Of a stretch of DNA of 64,000 bases, positions 22,328 to 33,134 are shown one piece after another. Position numbers and translations under genes: made by a program. Source of the stretch: Tolypocladium sp. Sup5 PDA-1 (taxonomy: Eukaryota; Ascomycota; Sordariomycetes; Hypocreales; Ophiocordycipitaceae). The stretch lies in NCBI GenBank assembly GCA_000750105.3, contig JPHH03000005.1:434001-498000 (forward strand), given 5' to 3'. The stretch's first letter is position 1, and each line of letters opens with the position of its first letter. The notes under the pieces are model-generated. The model was not told the origin of the DNA, searched no databases, and saw only the letters and a program-made list of their open reading frames with translations.

Positions 22328-23830
22328 GGCACGCTGTGAGCGGAGGGGATGGATGAGGTCCTGGTCGATGTGTTTAGCGGGTATTTTGAAGGCATTGCTC
22401 AAGGCGTTGAGCGAGGTGCCATGATATAGCTGTTTCGAGCGTTGGGGATGGATCGTGGAAACCACTTCCCTAAACTATTATCCCTCGAAGGCTTTGACCT
22501 CTTTGTTTCTGGGGAAGATTGGCAACGGCATCGTTAGTAGGCTTACATAAATTGCTCTTGTTTACTTTGCTGGCCTGTGTTCGTATTTTCGCTTGTTCTT
22601 TTGTATTTCCAGTTGATCTAAGATTACGCCAGGTATGATACCTAGGTCAAGCTCACCTAGGGCCAATAGTTCAATGCATGTTGTTATTTTACTTACGAAC
22701 GTCGAGTCTCGGAGTGGATGTCACGGATTTAGTAGCTTGAATTGGACTGTCAATGTTGTCCCCTGATCCATGGCCAATATCGGCAATCCCGCGAGCTTCT
22801 CGAAGCGGACTTGGGCGTCAGGACAGATGAAACAAGGCGCATAAGGGTTCGGCAAGTATCGCATGGGCATTGCAATGCAAGAATCGCTCAGGCATTGCAA
22901 TATCGATGCGACAACGAGGTATTTGCCGTCAAAGTCGATCCTGCAGTTCGTCATAGCCATGCTCGGAGCTGCCGATGTGGACAACGGGTGCTGGAGCGGA
23001 CTTCTCGTTCCGGAAACAAGATTCGGCAGCGGCCGCCGCGCTGGGTTAGCGCGGGCTACCGTCTTGGACTGGCTTCTTCAGCAGCCTCAGCGATGGAAGT
23101 TCCAGACCTCTCCACTGCGGAATCCACCGAGAATCCACCGTAGCCTTATGGCAGTTTTCTCTTTCTTTTCCATTGCATCTGGGCTGCGCTCGCGTCGGGC
23201 TGAGATGGGGGCAAGTTTGGGGGTGTCGTGGTACTTGGTGAAAGGGCAGATGACTGGAGGGATAAAGAGTCTTCAGAACCATAGCCCGGGGGCAACACAC
23301 CCTCCAGGTGGCCGTTGGACGGGCAGTGAATGGCCGCGCTCTCGGATCGGCGATGGCGCAACGGGCTCGTTCAAGCGAGCGAGGACCCCACTGGTTTGTT
23401 GGTGGAAGCGGTTGGCTGCTCGTACTCTGCAATATCGCTGACGTCGTCCCTGGCGGCGACCTCGCGCCCCGAGATGCTGGCGCCCTACCAACAGCTACCA
23501 GCAGCTGCCAGTAGCTTCCTTCACCCGCCAGCTGGGACGGGAGCTTATCAGCGGCGAGGACAGCACCAGGTGCGGTGCCATGCAGCGATACAGGCGCATG
23601 AGGTGCTGCTGCAGCAGGCAGGCTGACCGCCAGCCACCCGTAACAAGGAATAGCGTTGTCGTCACCGCCAACGTCCAGTCCATCCAGGCCCATCCAAGCT
23701 CGGGCTTCCACTTCCCCTCCCATCCTCCCAACAAACTCCTCTCTCTCTTCCTGCACCACCGCCTCTCGCTCCAGCTCCAGCGACCGTTGCGCAGCTAGCA
23801 AACCCGTACCCCTAATTCCTAATCGCAACA
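22328..23830. other. Intergenic region upstream of the CBM48 gene
   Basis: 1.5 kb with only overlapping, motif-free frames (up to 261 residues on the minus strand). The part from about 23640 to 23830 is CT-rich and runs up to the start codon at 23831, as expected for a fungal promoter and 5' untranslated region. Confidence 0.5.
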
Positions 23831-26800
23831 ATGGGCAGCTATACCTTCAAGTGGTACGTCGACGTCTCCCAATCTCCCCCCCAAACCCACCCCGGCAGCA
23901 GCGGCCTGCAGTGGCAACAGCATCAGCAGCCGTCGTCGATGTCACCGTCGTGCCACCGCCCGCCACCGACCGACCGACCGACATCGCCGCACGCCCGCGC
24001 CGTTTGCGCCATGCTCGCAGACCTGCCGACCTGCCTGCCCAGTCCCGCCGCCTGGCTGAGACACCCGACCACTTGCTGACGCTCGATGCTATTTCTAGGG
24101 AGCACGCCGCAGAGGAGGCCTTTGTCACGGGCACCTTTGACAATTGGCAGAAGACGGTCAGGCTGGAAAAGGAGGGCCATGTCTTCCAAAAGACGGTCGA
24201 CTTGCCCGAGTCCGAGGAAAAGGTCTATTACAAGGTGCGTTGCGACGGGATTGCCGCGCTTGTTTGACTGTGCTCTTTCTTCCCCTTTGCCTTTGCCCTT
24301 TCACCGACCCCTCGGCTTTGACGGAGCCTGGGCCTGGCCGGCGAGTGCGGGTGCGACCCCTTGCGAGGCAAAGAAAGCTGTCCAGCGCGACTGCGATTGC
24401 GACTGCCGATACAGATCGACCAGCCTGCGACGAAACGACGAATACCCAGATGCGACGCCAACGCCCTCCTCTCCTGTCCCGCCGCGGGCTTCAAATGCAA
24501 AAGCAAAGGGAGACGTGTGGTTCATGAATTAAACCATTCAGCTCCGCGATGCCGATGCAGCTCTGCCGCCACCGCAGCGGGCCGATCGCGTGCGGCGCAG
24601 GGGGAGGCGCGGCGTCGTATTCGAATCAGTGTCGTCGCTCTCGCTGCTGGTGCGTCGCCGGCACCATTGGACCAATTTCCCGTGCCGCTCACACAAAGGC
24701 GACCACGGCCGAGGACTCCGGAGGTGTGTTCGGTCTGTGTTGGCTGTGTGACGCATCCAGTGTCCGAAGCGCCTGCGCTGGAATGGCAGTACCTGGATGC
24801 GGACGGCGGCCCTCGCCAGCTGGCAGCGGCGCTGGGAGTAGCGCCACCACTTCGCCCGGCGGTCCTGCAATGTCAGCTTCGACAGGCTTCTTTGTGTGTC
24901 TGCAACGCGTCCTGCTGCTTTCGTTCATCTCGAAGCGCAGACAGGGTTCCTGACCAAGCCCCATTCATCCGTCGGCAAGCCCTGCGCAAAGCCCTCCACG
25001 GCCTTCCAGGGCCTCCACTGCCCTCCACTGCCCTCCTCCACTCACACGACACCGAGTCATCGACCCACCCGAGACGCACAGCACCGTCAAAAAGCACAGG
25101 CCCGCCCCTTGCTCCAGCCTCCCCGCTTGCATATATCTCACGTCACGCCCGCCCCAGGCCTCTCATTTGTCTACTTGTCATCTGTCACCACACACTTTCT
25201 TGCATCTCCTCGCGTGCCTGGTCCGTCCATTGACGCACGTCAACTCGCCCTCGACTAACGCGATCCACTTGCTGCCATTCTAGTTTGTCGTTGACAACAA
25301 TTGGACCATCAACGAGTCCGCCGCGCACGAGGCCGACAAGGACGGCAACGTCAACAACTTCCTGACCAGGGCCGACCTCCACCCGAGCCTCGGCAGCGCC
25401 CTCATCAATACCGTTACCCCCGAGTCCTCCACCGTCGCAATGGCCGGCAAGAAGAGCAACAAGAAGAAGCAGGCCCAGAAGCAGCAACAGGCTGCCGCCG
25501 CCGCCAAGCCTGCTGAGACCACCGCCGCCGACACTGCGCCTGCGCCTGCGCTGGCCGGGGCCGCGCCCGTTGAGAGTGCGCCCGTCGTCGCCGCCGTCGC
25601 CGCGCCCGTCGAGACCAGGGAGGACACCGCTACCCCGTCCAACGTCCCCGGCGGCTTCCCGGTGACCCCGGCCAACGAGGAGGAGGACAAGACCTTTGCC
25701 GTCAACCCCCTGCCCGCTGCCGCTGGCGCCGTCAACCCCGTCCGTCTCCCTGCCGGGGAGAAGATCCCCGAATCCATCGCCGCGCAGAACGTCAACGAGC
25801 ACATCAAGCTCGACAAGGCGTCGTACGAGAAGAGCGACGCCATCCCTGGCGCCGAGACCGAGCTGCCGCCCGTCTCCAAGAACCTCATCCCCGAGTCCAG
25901 CCTGCCCATGGGCAACGGCCAGGATGTGACCATCAACACCGTGGGCACCGGTGCCACCACCACCGCCCTGGCTGGCCAGGTTCCCCTTGAGCCCAAGGTC
26001 CCCGAGGTCGTCAAGGAGAGCCAGGACAAGGCGGGTGCCGCGCCCGAGGCTTCTGCCGTCGCGTCGGAGGTCCAGGACAAGGCCAAGGTCGAGGAGGAGC
26101 TCAAGAACAAGGTCAAGGAGGCCCCCGCCACGTCCGAGGGCACTTCTGGCATTGGCACCGAGAAGAATGAGCACACAGGCTTGGTTGTCGGCGCCGCTGC
26201 CACCACTGGCGCCGCCGTTGTCGCTGCCGCCGTTGCCGCCAAGGATACCTTCGTTGAGAAGGCCGGCCCTGCCGCCAATGACGTCACCACTGCCGCCACG
26301 GACGCTGCCAACAAGAACCTCCCCGACTCTGTGAAGCAGCAGCTGCCTGAGTCTGCTCAGAACCATCTGGCTGGTCAAACCAAGGAGGACCCTCGAGAGA
26401 AGGTTTCGCCCGATGTGCCCAGCGAGGTCAAGCAATCCCTCGCTGAAGCCGGCAAGAGCCCTGAGGCGGCCACCAACACCTCTGCCGTCGCTGAGAAGAA
26501 GGAGGTTGAGGCCGAGCTGCTAATGGAGGTCAAGCCGGCGCCGGCAGTGGACGATGTCAAGCCCGCGGAGGCTAAGCCCACGGAGACAAAGACCACCGAG
26601 GCCGCCGGGACAAAGGTCCCCGAGGCCAAGCCTGAGGCGGCCACGACTGAGGCTGTCAAGGCTGGTGCGGCCCAACCCGAGACTGTTCCTGCCGCCGCTG
26701 CCGTCGCCAACGGCAACGGCGCAAACGGCAACGGCGCAGAGAGCAAGCCTGCCGAGTCCAGCAGCAAGCCCGCGCAGCCTTCTGGGGCGGAGAAGAAGAA

Positions 26801-26858
26801 GAAGAGCCGCCTGAGCACCTTTTTCGGCAAGATCAAAGAGAAGCTGTCGGACAAGTAA
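23831..26858 (+). CDS. CBM48 (AMPK1-CBM) domain protein, Crp1/Mdg1-like
   Basis: Three exons (23831-23853, 24099-24234, 25284-26858) give 577 residues. The first ~85 residues form a glycogen-binding-type (E-set/CBM48) domain: MGSYTFKW, then EEAFVTGTFDNWQKTV, VDLPESEEKVYYK and FVVDNNWTINES. The remaining ~490 residues are low-complexity Ala/Lys/Glu/Pro/Val-rich sequence ending in a basic segment (EKKKKSRLSTFFGKIKEKL). The layout resembles yeast Crp1 and Mdg1, which bind cruciform DNA or act in signalling; their role is not well defined. Intron 1 is 245 nt and intron 2 is 1049 nt, both long for such a gene. The splice junctions are phase-consistent and rebuild the domain exactly. An internal Met at 25440 begins the low-complexity part. 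Confidence 0.82.
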
Positions 26859-27884
26859 AAGAAAAAGCAAGAGGGAGATGACGGAGGGAGCATGTTGAGG
26901 TGCTATTTGCAGTAATGGTTTTGGCTTGTTGTGTCTTCGTACCTGTGTCAAATGATTCCCCCAAATTCTGCGATCGGAGAGAGTGGTCAGGGTGTTGGAC
27001 GCCTGGTCCAATGCATATACCTAGGTAATTCATGATCATTTTCGGCGCCGCTCTTTTCCTTTGTGTTTGATTCAGCACCGGCAGCCATGTACAGATACAC
27101 GGGCACAGTTGATCGATGCGCCGCGAGGCTCAGCTCGACGAGATCATTACTAGGTAGCTATACCTCGGTACATAATACATTTGTAACATACAATCGCGTC
27201 TCAAGTGTGTGTTTGGGGAGTGGGATATGCTTCCAGTTGGTCCGTATTTCGATGTCGAGGTTTCATGACGGGTCGAGCGCCCGCCTCTCGCGAGACATCG
27301 CAGTTCCGGGAACAGTTGACGCAATCCACCCTTAACTCCGTGGGTACTATTTGATGTCAACGGCACGCATACTCCGTACCGATCAGTCCGATTCCCCCGC
27401 ATCCGTCTTCTTCAATGCTCCCCTTCCAGGTTCCCACGTGCCGACTCTGATGGTGACAAGGCCTTCCGGGTCATCGATGACATCACGTGCAACCAACTGA
27501 TGACTAACGGCGTCTGTAGGCTGCAGGCGGCACGGGCCTGCTCCCTCAACTCTGGCGATTCGCCCCGCGCGCTCTATGACTCTCTGCTATCTGCACCACT
27601 CCCGGGGTCCATAGCTGGGACCCCTCTCCCTTGAATCAACCGTTTCTGCCCTTGCATCATCGATTTCGGAGTCCTCCGTTGGGAATCGCGTCTCATCAAG
27701 CCCGCATCCGTCATCAAGCTCCCGGTTTGCCTCTTAGACCCTGCTGAAACGCGGTCTGTGGCCCCCTCGCCCGTGGAATTCTGACCCGGGAGTTTGGGGT
27801 CGACTGACGTGAGGGATTGGATTTGACGGCCGTTCATCTCGCAATCCGCCACCCCCGAGCTTTCCGCCACGCCCGGCGCCGGTC
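26859..27884. other. Intergenic region
   Basis: About 1 kb between co-directional genes with no supported gene. A short ACTCCGTAC element lies near 27370. Confidence 0.5.
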
Positions 27885-29849
27885 ATGAGTTCGTCGAACT
27901 CGATTTTGGGCAAGTCCCTGCCAACAGCGTCGAATCATTCCTCCTCGATCCAAGCGGGGCCGTCGACGTCGAGCTTCGAGTCCGCGCGCCGACCGAGTCA
28001 GCCGGGGCCGTCCTCGTCCCAGCCGACACCGAGAAAGGGACAGGCATCTCGAAAGCAGCATAAGAATCAACGCCGACCGGGCCCGGGCCAGAGGACGAAC
28101 AACTCCCCTGACGAGTATGACGCGATGGCGGAGCTCCGAGCTTTCAGAAACCCAAATAGTCGGCGTGGCCAGACCTCAATCACCCACCTTTTAAACTACA
28201 CGACGTCTCGACCGTTCCAGGACCACAGCTATAACCCGAGATCGTATCGACGCAATCCTACCTGGGGGCCTGGCTCGGGATACCACGCTGCGGATAAGTC
28301 GAGATACGTACACGCCAACTACCGATTCATCGTCTCTCCGGAAGGGGCGTACTCGAACCATGCAGCGGACGCAGACCTATACTTGGACTGGATCAACGTC
28401 TTGCAGATCATTGCTTCAACCGAGTCACAGTCCGCGTCTTGCCCCATCTGTCTCTCAGAGCCCGTGGCGCCTCGCATGGCCAAGTGTGGGCACATTTTCT
28501 GCTTGTCATGCCTGATCCGATTCATGAACTCGAGCTCCGGCGACGACGAGGCCAAGTCGGGCAAAGGAGCTAGGTGGAAGAAATGTCCCATCTGCGAGGA
28601 CAGCATCTACCTGCACGAGGTGCGGCCGGTGCGTTTCTATGCCGGACAGGAGAGCGCTTTGCCTCGAGTCGGAGATGATGTCATTCTGCGGCTCATGGCA
28701 AGAAATGCAAACTCTACCCTGGCATTGCCCTGGGAAGGGGGTGCAGAGGTGCTCAACTCTGGCGACGAAATTCCGTGGCACTATGCAGCGAATGTTTTGG
28801 ACTATGCTCGCATCATGAGAGGAACCTCGGAGTATATGGCTGGCCAGTTTGACGAGGAAATCGCTGCGTTATTGCAACAGGAAAAGGAAGACGAGACGCT
28901 GTTTGGGCAAGACAACGAATGGACGCAAAAGGCCATCAAGGCCATCAACGCTGCCAAGGAGAGGACGGAGGGCATTGCCAATGCCGAAGCTGCCGTCTCC
29001 CTACCTGGCCCGAATTCGTCGAAACAGCCCTCGGAAGCCGACTTTTACTTTTACAGCTCACCGCCACATCTATACCTCTCTCCCCTTGACATTCGGATTC
29101 TCAAGACAAAGTACGGCGCGTTCTCAAACTTTCCGTCGACGCTCTTGCCAAGGGTTGAGCACATCTCGACGGGACATGTTGTGGACGACGCTATGCGCAA
29201 GCGAGCAAAATACCTCGGCCATCTCCCCTACGGCTGTGTCGTAAGCTTCTTGGAGTGCGACTGGACGGATATTGTGCCGGCCGAGACGCTGGCATCATTT
29301 TCAGGGGACATTGAGCGACGCCGGAAACGGAATCGCGACAAGGCCACCCAAGAGGAACGCGAGCGGCTGCAGGCAGAACGTCTGGAGGCTGCTGCCCTCC
29401 GGGGCTCGTTAGGAGCGCGGAGGGCAGTGGAGCCGGTGGAGGAGGAACCGGCGCCACGGATAGACCTGTCAGACTTTCAGCCCCTGAGTGGAAATTCTGG
29501 CGCAACGCCTCCTGACTCGCGTCCGGGGTTTTCCAGCCTGGCTTCGATGTCGACGAGCCCATCGACGCAACGGACGGTATGGGGCACTCGGGTAGCGCCT
29601 CTATCACCAGAGCTGGAGCCGACCCAGCCGACCCAGCCGACCAATGCAGACGACGGCTGGCTGAAGGATGAAGAGTTCTTGGGCACTGCCGAGTTGGCGA
29701 TGCAGATCGAGGCCATTGACGCCATTGAAGCTAGCAACGTCGATGACAGCTCTGGCGCTGCCAACTCGGGCGGCGGCGGAGCCAAGAAGGGCAAGAAGAA
29801 GAAGCAGAAGATTACTCTCATGAGCACAGGTGGAAGAAGGGGGAATTGA
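27885..29849 (+). CDS. MAG2: RING-finger protein RNF10 / Mag2 family
   Basis: Intronless, 654 residues. The N-terminal ~80 residues are Ser/Pro-rich. A conserved stretch containing ITHLLNYT and HANYRFIVSP precedes the C3HC4 RING at about residues 185-240 (CPICLSEPVAPRMAKCGHIFC ... CPIC), interrupted by a Gly/Ser/Lys insertion. After it come YFYSSPPHLYLSPLDIRILK and HISTGHVVDDAMRKRAKYLGHLP, which are typical of RNF10/Mag2. The C-terminal part has a charged coiled coil, a Pro/Ser-rich stretch and a lysine-rich end (KKGKKKKQK). Family members are E3 ubiquitin ligases that mark small-subunit ribosomal proteins on stalled or defective ribosomes. The RING zinc ligands all appear present. Confidence 0.9.
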   Translation: MSSSNSILGKSLPTASNHSSSIQAGPSTSSFESARRPSQPGPSSSQPTPRKGQASRKQHKNQRRPGPGQRTNNSPDEYDAMAELRAFRNPNSRRGQTSITHLLNYTTSRPFQDHSYNPRSYRRNPTWGPGSGYHAADKSRYVHANYRFIVSPEGAYSNHAADADLYLDWINVLQIIASTESQSASCPICLSEPVAPRMAKCGHIFCLSCLIRFMNSSSGDDEAKSGKGARWKKCPICEDSIYLHEVRPVRFYAGQESALPRVGDDVILRLMARNANSTLALPWEGGAEVLNSGDEIPWHYAANVLDYARIMRGTSEYMAGQFDEEIAALLQQEKEDETLFGQDNEWTQKAIKAINAAKERTEGIANAEAAVSLPGPNSSKQPSEADFYFYSSPPHLYLSPLDIRILKTKYGAFSNFPSTLLPRVEHISTGHVVDDAMRKRAKYLGHLPYGCVVSFLECDWTDIVPAETLASFSGDIERRRKRNRDKATQEERERLQAERLEAAALRGSLGARRAVEPVEEEPAPRIDLSDFQPLSGNSGATPPDSRPGFSSLASMSTSPSTQRTVWGTRVAPLSPELEPTQPTQPTNADDGWLKDEEFLGTAELAMQIEAIDAIEASNVDDSSGAANSGGGGAKKGKKKKQKITLMSTGGRRGN

Positions 29850-30578
29850 ACGATCTAGAGAGATGCTTTAATAGATGGCGAGACCAACCGTTGTGGGAGT
29901 TGACTGCTGGCATGGCTGGAGTTTTGGGGATTTGCTCTCAGTGATCTCGGCTGGTTGGTTGATTGCGAACAACTACGGGGCAGATGGAACGGGGCGGCAG
30001 TGCAAGGACGCTGGTGATGGGGACACCTGTTGTCCTGCGGAGCTTTGCACTTTGGAATTCGAACAAGCGTTATTGTTTGAGCAGGATCATTCAATACACA
30101 TTACCGTTGCCAATGTAAGCGTTCGGCCGTTGAGGCGTGGTGCTTGTGGAAGAAGTACAACGCTGCTGAGATGGACGTTCCCCGGCCTTTGACTATCATA
30201 TCAAGGATAAGCCTAAGCATGGGTTAATATGCATAAGCTGTGTATGAAGTACAGCACCTGCTATTCGAAATCAGCACAGACTATTAGCACCGTTGAGGTT
30301 GAATCCTTTGCGAGCGGGACAATGTACTCGTAATTGTTCGTTCGTACGAAGTACAATTACTTCGTACCTACGTTAAGCATTGGCCAATCACGCCGGGCCG
30401 GTGGCGGCCTGCATCAACTGCGGGGCACAGGCACCACACCCCCAGTGGGTGGAGCGCTGCAGGCGGTGGGCCGAAATTTTTCTACTCTCACGGCAAAAAG
30501 TGCAGTCGATCGGAAGCAGACTCGAGCTTCAGATCCTGCAAACGACGAGCAGCAGCAGCAAAGGCCAGCAACCATAGC
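29850..30578. other. Intergenic region with GTACGAAGTAC palindrome
   Basis: No gene was seen. The palindrome GTACGAAGTAC lies at 30344-30354, followed at 30359-30367 by ACTTCGTAC. The right part is the MPP10 promoter. Confidence 0.5.
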
Positions 30579-32792
30579 ATGGCCGTGGAGACATCGCCGT
30601 CCTTGACGTCGACGTCGCACACGCTCACCGCCGCGCCCATCATGGCGCCCGCCCACGCGACCACAAACGGCGACATGCTGGCTCTGCTCGAGAGCCTGCT
30701 GCCTGCGAACCGAAATGCGTTCCTGCAGCCCAACGCGGCGATCCCGAACGAGTCGCTGAACCTCGTCAAGGACACGCTGGAGGGCTTCGCGGCGGCAGTG
30801 GGCGAGCAGCAGGAGCAGAGGCTCAAGGAGAGCCGCAAGAGGAAGAGGGGCGGCGACAAAGGGGATGTGGACGTGCTGAAGCTGCGCAAGGTTTACGTCG
30901 ATGGGTTTGAGACGGGGCAGGTGTGGCAGCAGGCCAAGAAGATTATCGGCGGCGTGCTGAAGTTTTCGGAGGCGGCGCTGGATGAGCTCGAGGAGAGGAA
31001 TGAGGTTATCGTCAATGGCGTGGATGACGACGGCGAGCCGAAGAGCCTGACGTTTGGAGAGGATGGCTTCGAGGTCGGGTCGGACGAGGATGGAGAAGAC
31101 GACGACGAATCTGACTTGCTAGATTTCGAAGCCGAGGAAGCCTCGTCAGACGACCAAGCGGACGAGGAGGGCTTGGAGCATGAGCTGGACGAGGACGAAG
31201 AGGAGGTTGACGTCGATGGACAAGATGACTACGACGACGAAGAGGACGACGAAGAGGAGCAAGAATACGTCGAAGACCCCAACGGCCTCAACGACGGCTT
31301 CTTCTCCATCGATGACTTCAACAAGCAGACACAATGGTTCGAGGACCAAGACGCCAGGGGCAACCCTACCACGGACCAAGCCAGCGACGACGAGGACGTT
31401 GACTGGGCCGCCGACCCCTTTGCTTCGTCAAAAGGCGACTCCAAGTCGGAGAAGCGCAAATCAGAAGACGACGAGCAACTGTCGGAAGACGACGACGACG
31501 AAGACGATGGGCCGACGTTTGGGGACATGGCTCTCGATGCCCCAGAGGGCGAAAGCGAAGACGAGGCCATGAACGAGGACGCCGGAGACGATGACGAAGA
31601 GAACAACGCGAATGAAGTCTACTACAAGGACTTCTTTGCGCCGCCGCCCAGAAAGGGCAGGGGCGACAAGCCCAAGAAGTCGGTCAAGTTTGAGACCAAG
31701 AAACCTGCCGAGGGGGACGTCGAGCGTGCCATGGCCGATGTCCGCCGCGACCTCTTTGACGACGAGTCGGAGAATGAGGACTCGGACGATGCGTTGTCGG
31801 ACGTGTCTGCCGGAGACCCCAAGTCGCGGCGCTCAGCACACGAGCGGCGACAGGCCAAGCTCGCCGACGAGATCCGCAAACTTGAAGCCGCGTCGGTCGC
31901 CAAGCGGGAATGGACCTTGTCCGGTGAGGCCAAGGCCGTGGACCGACCCATGAACTCGCTCCTGGAAGAGGACCTCGACTTTGAGCACGTCGGCAAGCCC
32001 GTGCCTGTCATCACGCCCGAGATCAGCGAGAGCATCGAGGAGCTCATCAAGCGCCGCATCCTGGCGCAGGAGTTTGACGAGGTCATCAAGAGGCGGCCCG
32101 ACGCCGAGAGCGTGCCCACGGGAACCCGCCGCGGCCTCATCGAGCTCGACGACAGCAAGCCCAGCAAGAGCCTCGCCGAGGTCTACGAGGAGGAGCACGT
32201 CAAGAACGCCAACCCGGACGGCTACGTCAGCAAGTCGGACGAGAAGCTGCAGCGCGAGGAGAAGGAGGTCGAGGGCATGTGGCGCGACGTGTGCGCGCGC
32301 CTCGACGCCCTCTCCAGCTGGCACTACAAGCCCAAGCCCGCGGCGCCGAGCCTCTCCGTCGTCGCCGACGTCGCGACCGTGGCCATGGAGGACGCGCAGC
32401 CGGCCACCGCGCAGGGCGTCGCCGGCGAGAGCAGCCGCATGGCCCCGCAGGAGGTGTACAAGGCCGGCGCCGACAAGTCCACCGTCGGCAAGGGCGAGGT
32501 CGTGACGCGCGGCGGCGCGCCGCTCGCCCGGCAGGAGATGTCGCGCGAGGACCGCACGCGCCGCCGCAGGAGGCACAAGGAGCGCGTGCGCAAGGCCGGC
32601 GGCGCGGACGGCGCTGCTGGACAACAGGGCGGCAAGCCAGAGAGCTCGCGCGCCAAGATGCAGCGCGAGACGGTGGCGGAGCTGAAGAAGGGCGGCGTCA
32701 AGGTCATCAACCGCAAGGGCGAGATCACCGACGTGGCGGGCAACAAGGCCAAGGCGGCCAAGGTCGCGTCGAGCGGGAGCTACAAGCTGTAG
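30579..32792 (+). CDS. MPP10: U3 small nucleolar RNP protein MPP10
   Basis: Intronless, 737 residues; nucleolar subunit of the small-subunit processome needed for early pre-18S rRNA cleavages with Imp3 and Imp4. Visible features: an N-terminal helical region with LRKVYVDGFETGQVWQQAKK, long Asp/Glu-rich tracts (about residues 160-360), the conserved YYKDFFAPPPRK block, LLEEDLDFEHVGKPVPVITPEI, FDEVIKRRPDAESVP, a SLAEVYEEEHV segment, and a basic C-terminal tail. This order and length match the family. An alternative in-frame start lies at 30642 (MAPAHATTNGD), nearer the conserved region. Confidence 0.93.
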   Translation: MAVETSPSLTSTSHTLTAAPIMAPAHATTNGDMLALLESLLPANRNAFLQPNAAIPNESLNLVKDTLEGFAAAVGEQQEQRLKESRKRKRGGDKGDVDVLKLRKVYVDGFETGQVWQQAKKIIGGVLKFSEAALDELEERNEVIVNGVDDDGEPKSLTFGEDGFEVGSDEDGEDDDESDLLDFEAEEASSDDQADEEGLEHELDEDEEEVDVDGQDDYDDEEDDEEEQEYVEDPNGLNDGFFSIDDFNKQTQWFEDQDARGNPTTDQASDDEDVDWAADPFASSKGDSKSEKRKSEDDEQLSEDDDDEDDGPTFGDMALDAPEGESEDEAMNEDAGDDDEENNANEVYYKDFFAPPPRKGRGDKPKKSVKFETKKPAEGDVERAMADVRRDLFDDESENEDSDDALSDVSAGDPKSRRSAHERRQAKLADEIRKLEAASVAKREWTLSGEAKAVDRPMNSLLEEDLDFEHVGKPVPVITPEISESIEELIKRRILAQEFDEVIKRRPDAESVPTGTRRGLIELDDSKPSKSLAEVYEEEHVKNANPDGYVSKSDEKLQREEKEVEGMWRDVCARLDALSSWHYKPKPAAPSLSVVADVATVAMEDAQPATAQGVAGESSRMAPQEVYKAGADKSTVGKGEVVTRGGAPLARQEMSREDRTRRRRRHKERVRKAGGADGAAGQQGGKPESSRAKMQRETVAELKKGGVKVINRKGEITDVAGNKAKAAKVASSGSYKL

Positions 32793-33134
32793 CAGTAGGC
32801 TCCGTAGTGGTCTGGCAGGGAAAGCATAGTACTGGCGTTGCGTTGGCGTGGAATAGAGTGCTTCAGTGTGATCGATGCTTCCATGTTACAAGTGAGCGCA
32901 AGTAATTGTACATGATCGTTCTGCACGAACAGATCCGGGATCTGTGCTACCGTTTTCGTCGTGTCAACAAGAGATGGCAGACAACGTTGCCTCCGGCCTT
33001 CCCATCCCACCCCATTCCTTCATCCCATATCCTGCCGCAGACTCCGCAACTCCAGAGCGAATCGCTCAACACGAGTAGTACACATACACCGCAATCCAAC
33101 ATCACATACGGACTACCCCATCACGAGAGCGCTT
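32793..33134. other. Convergent 3' region of MPP10 and the NASP-like gene
   Basis: 342 bp between two stop codons on opposite strands. It should hold both 3' untranslated regions and terminators. Nothing else was seen. Confidence 0.5.

Noticed and set aside
24361..25233. 290-codon open frame inside the long intron
   Set aside because: Arg/Pro/Ala-rich with no motif, and the flanking splice sites rebuild a conserved domain when the segment is removed.
25185..26435. 416-codon minus-strand open frame rich in Gly and Leu
   Set aside because: Antisense shadow of the low-complexity part of the CBM48 gene; GC-rich third positions keep the reverse frame open.
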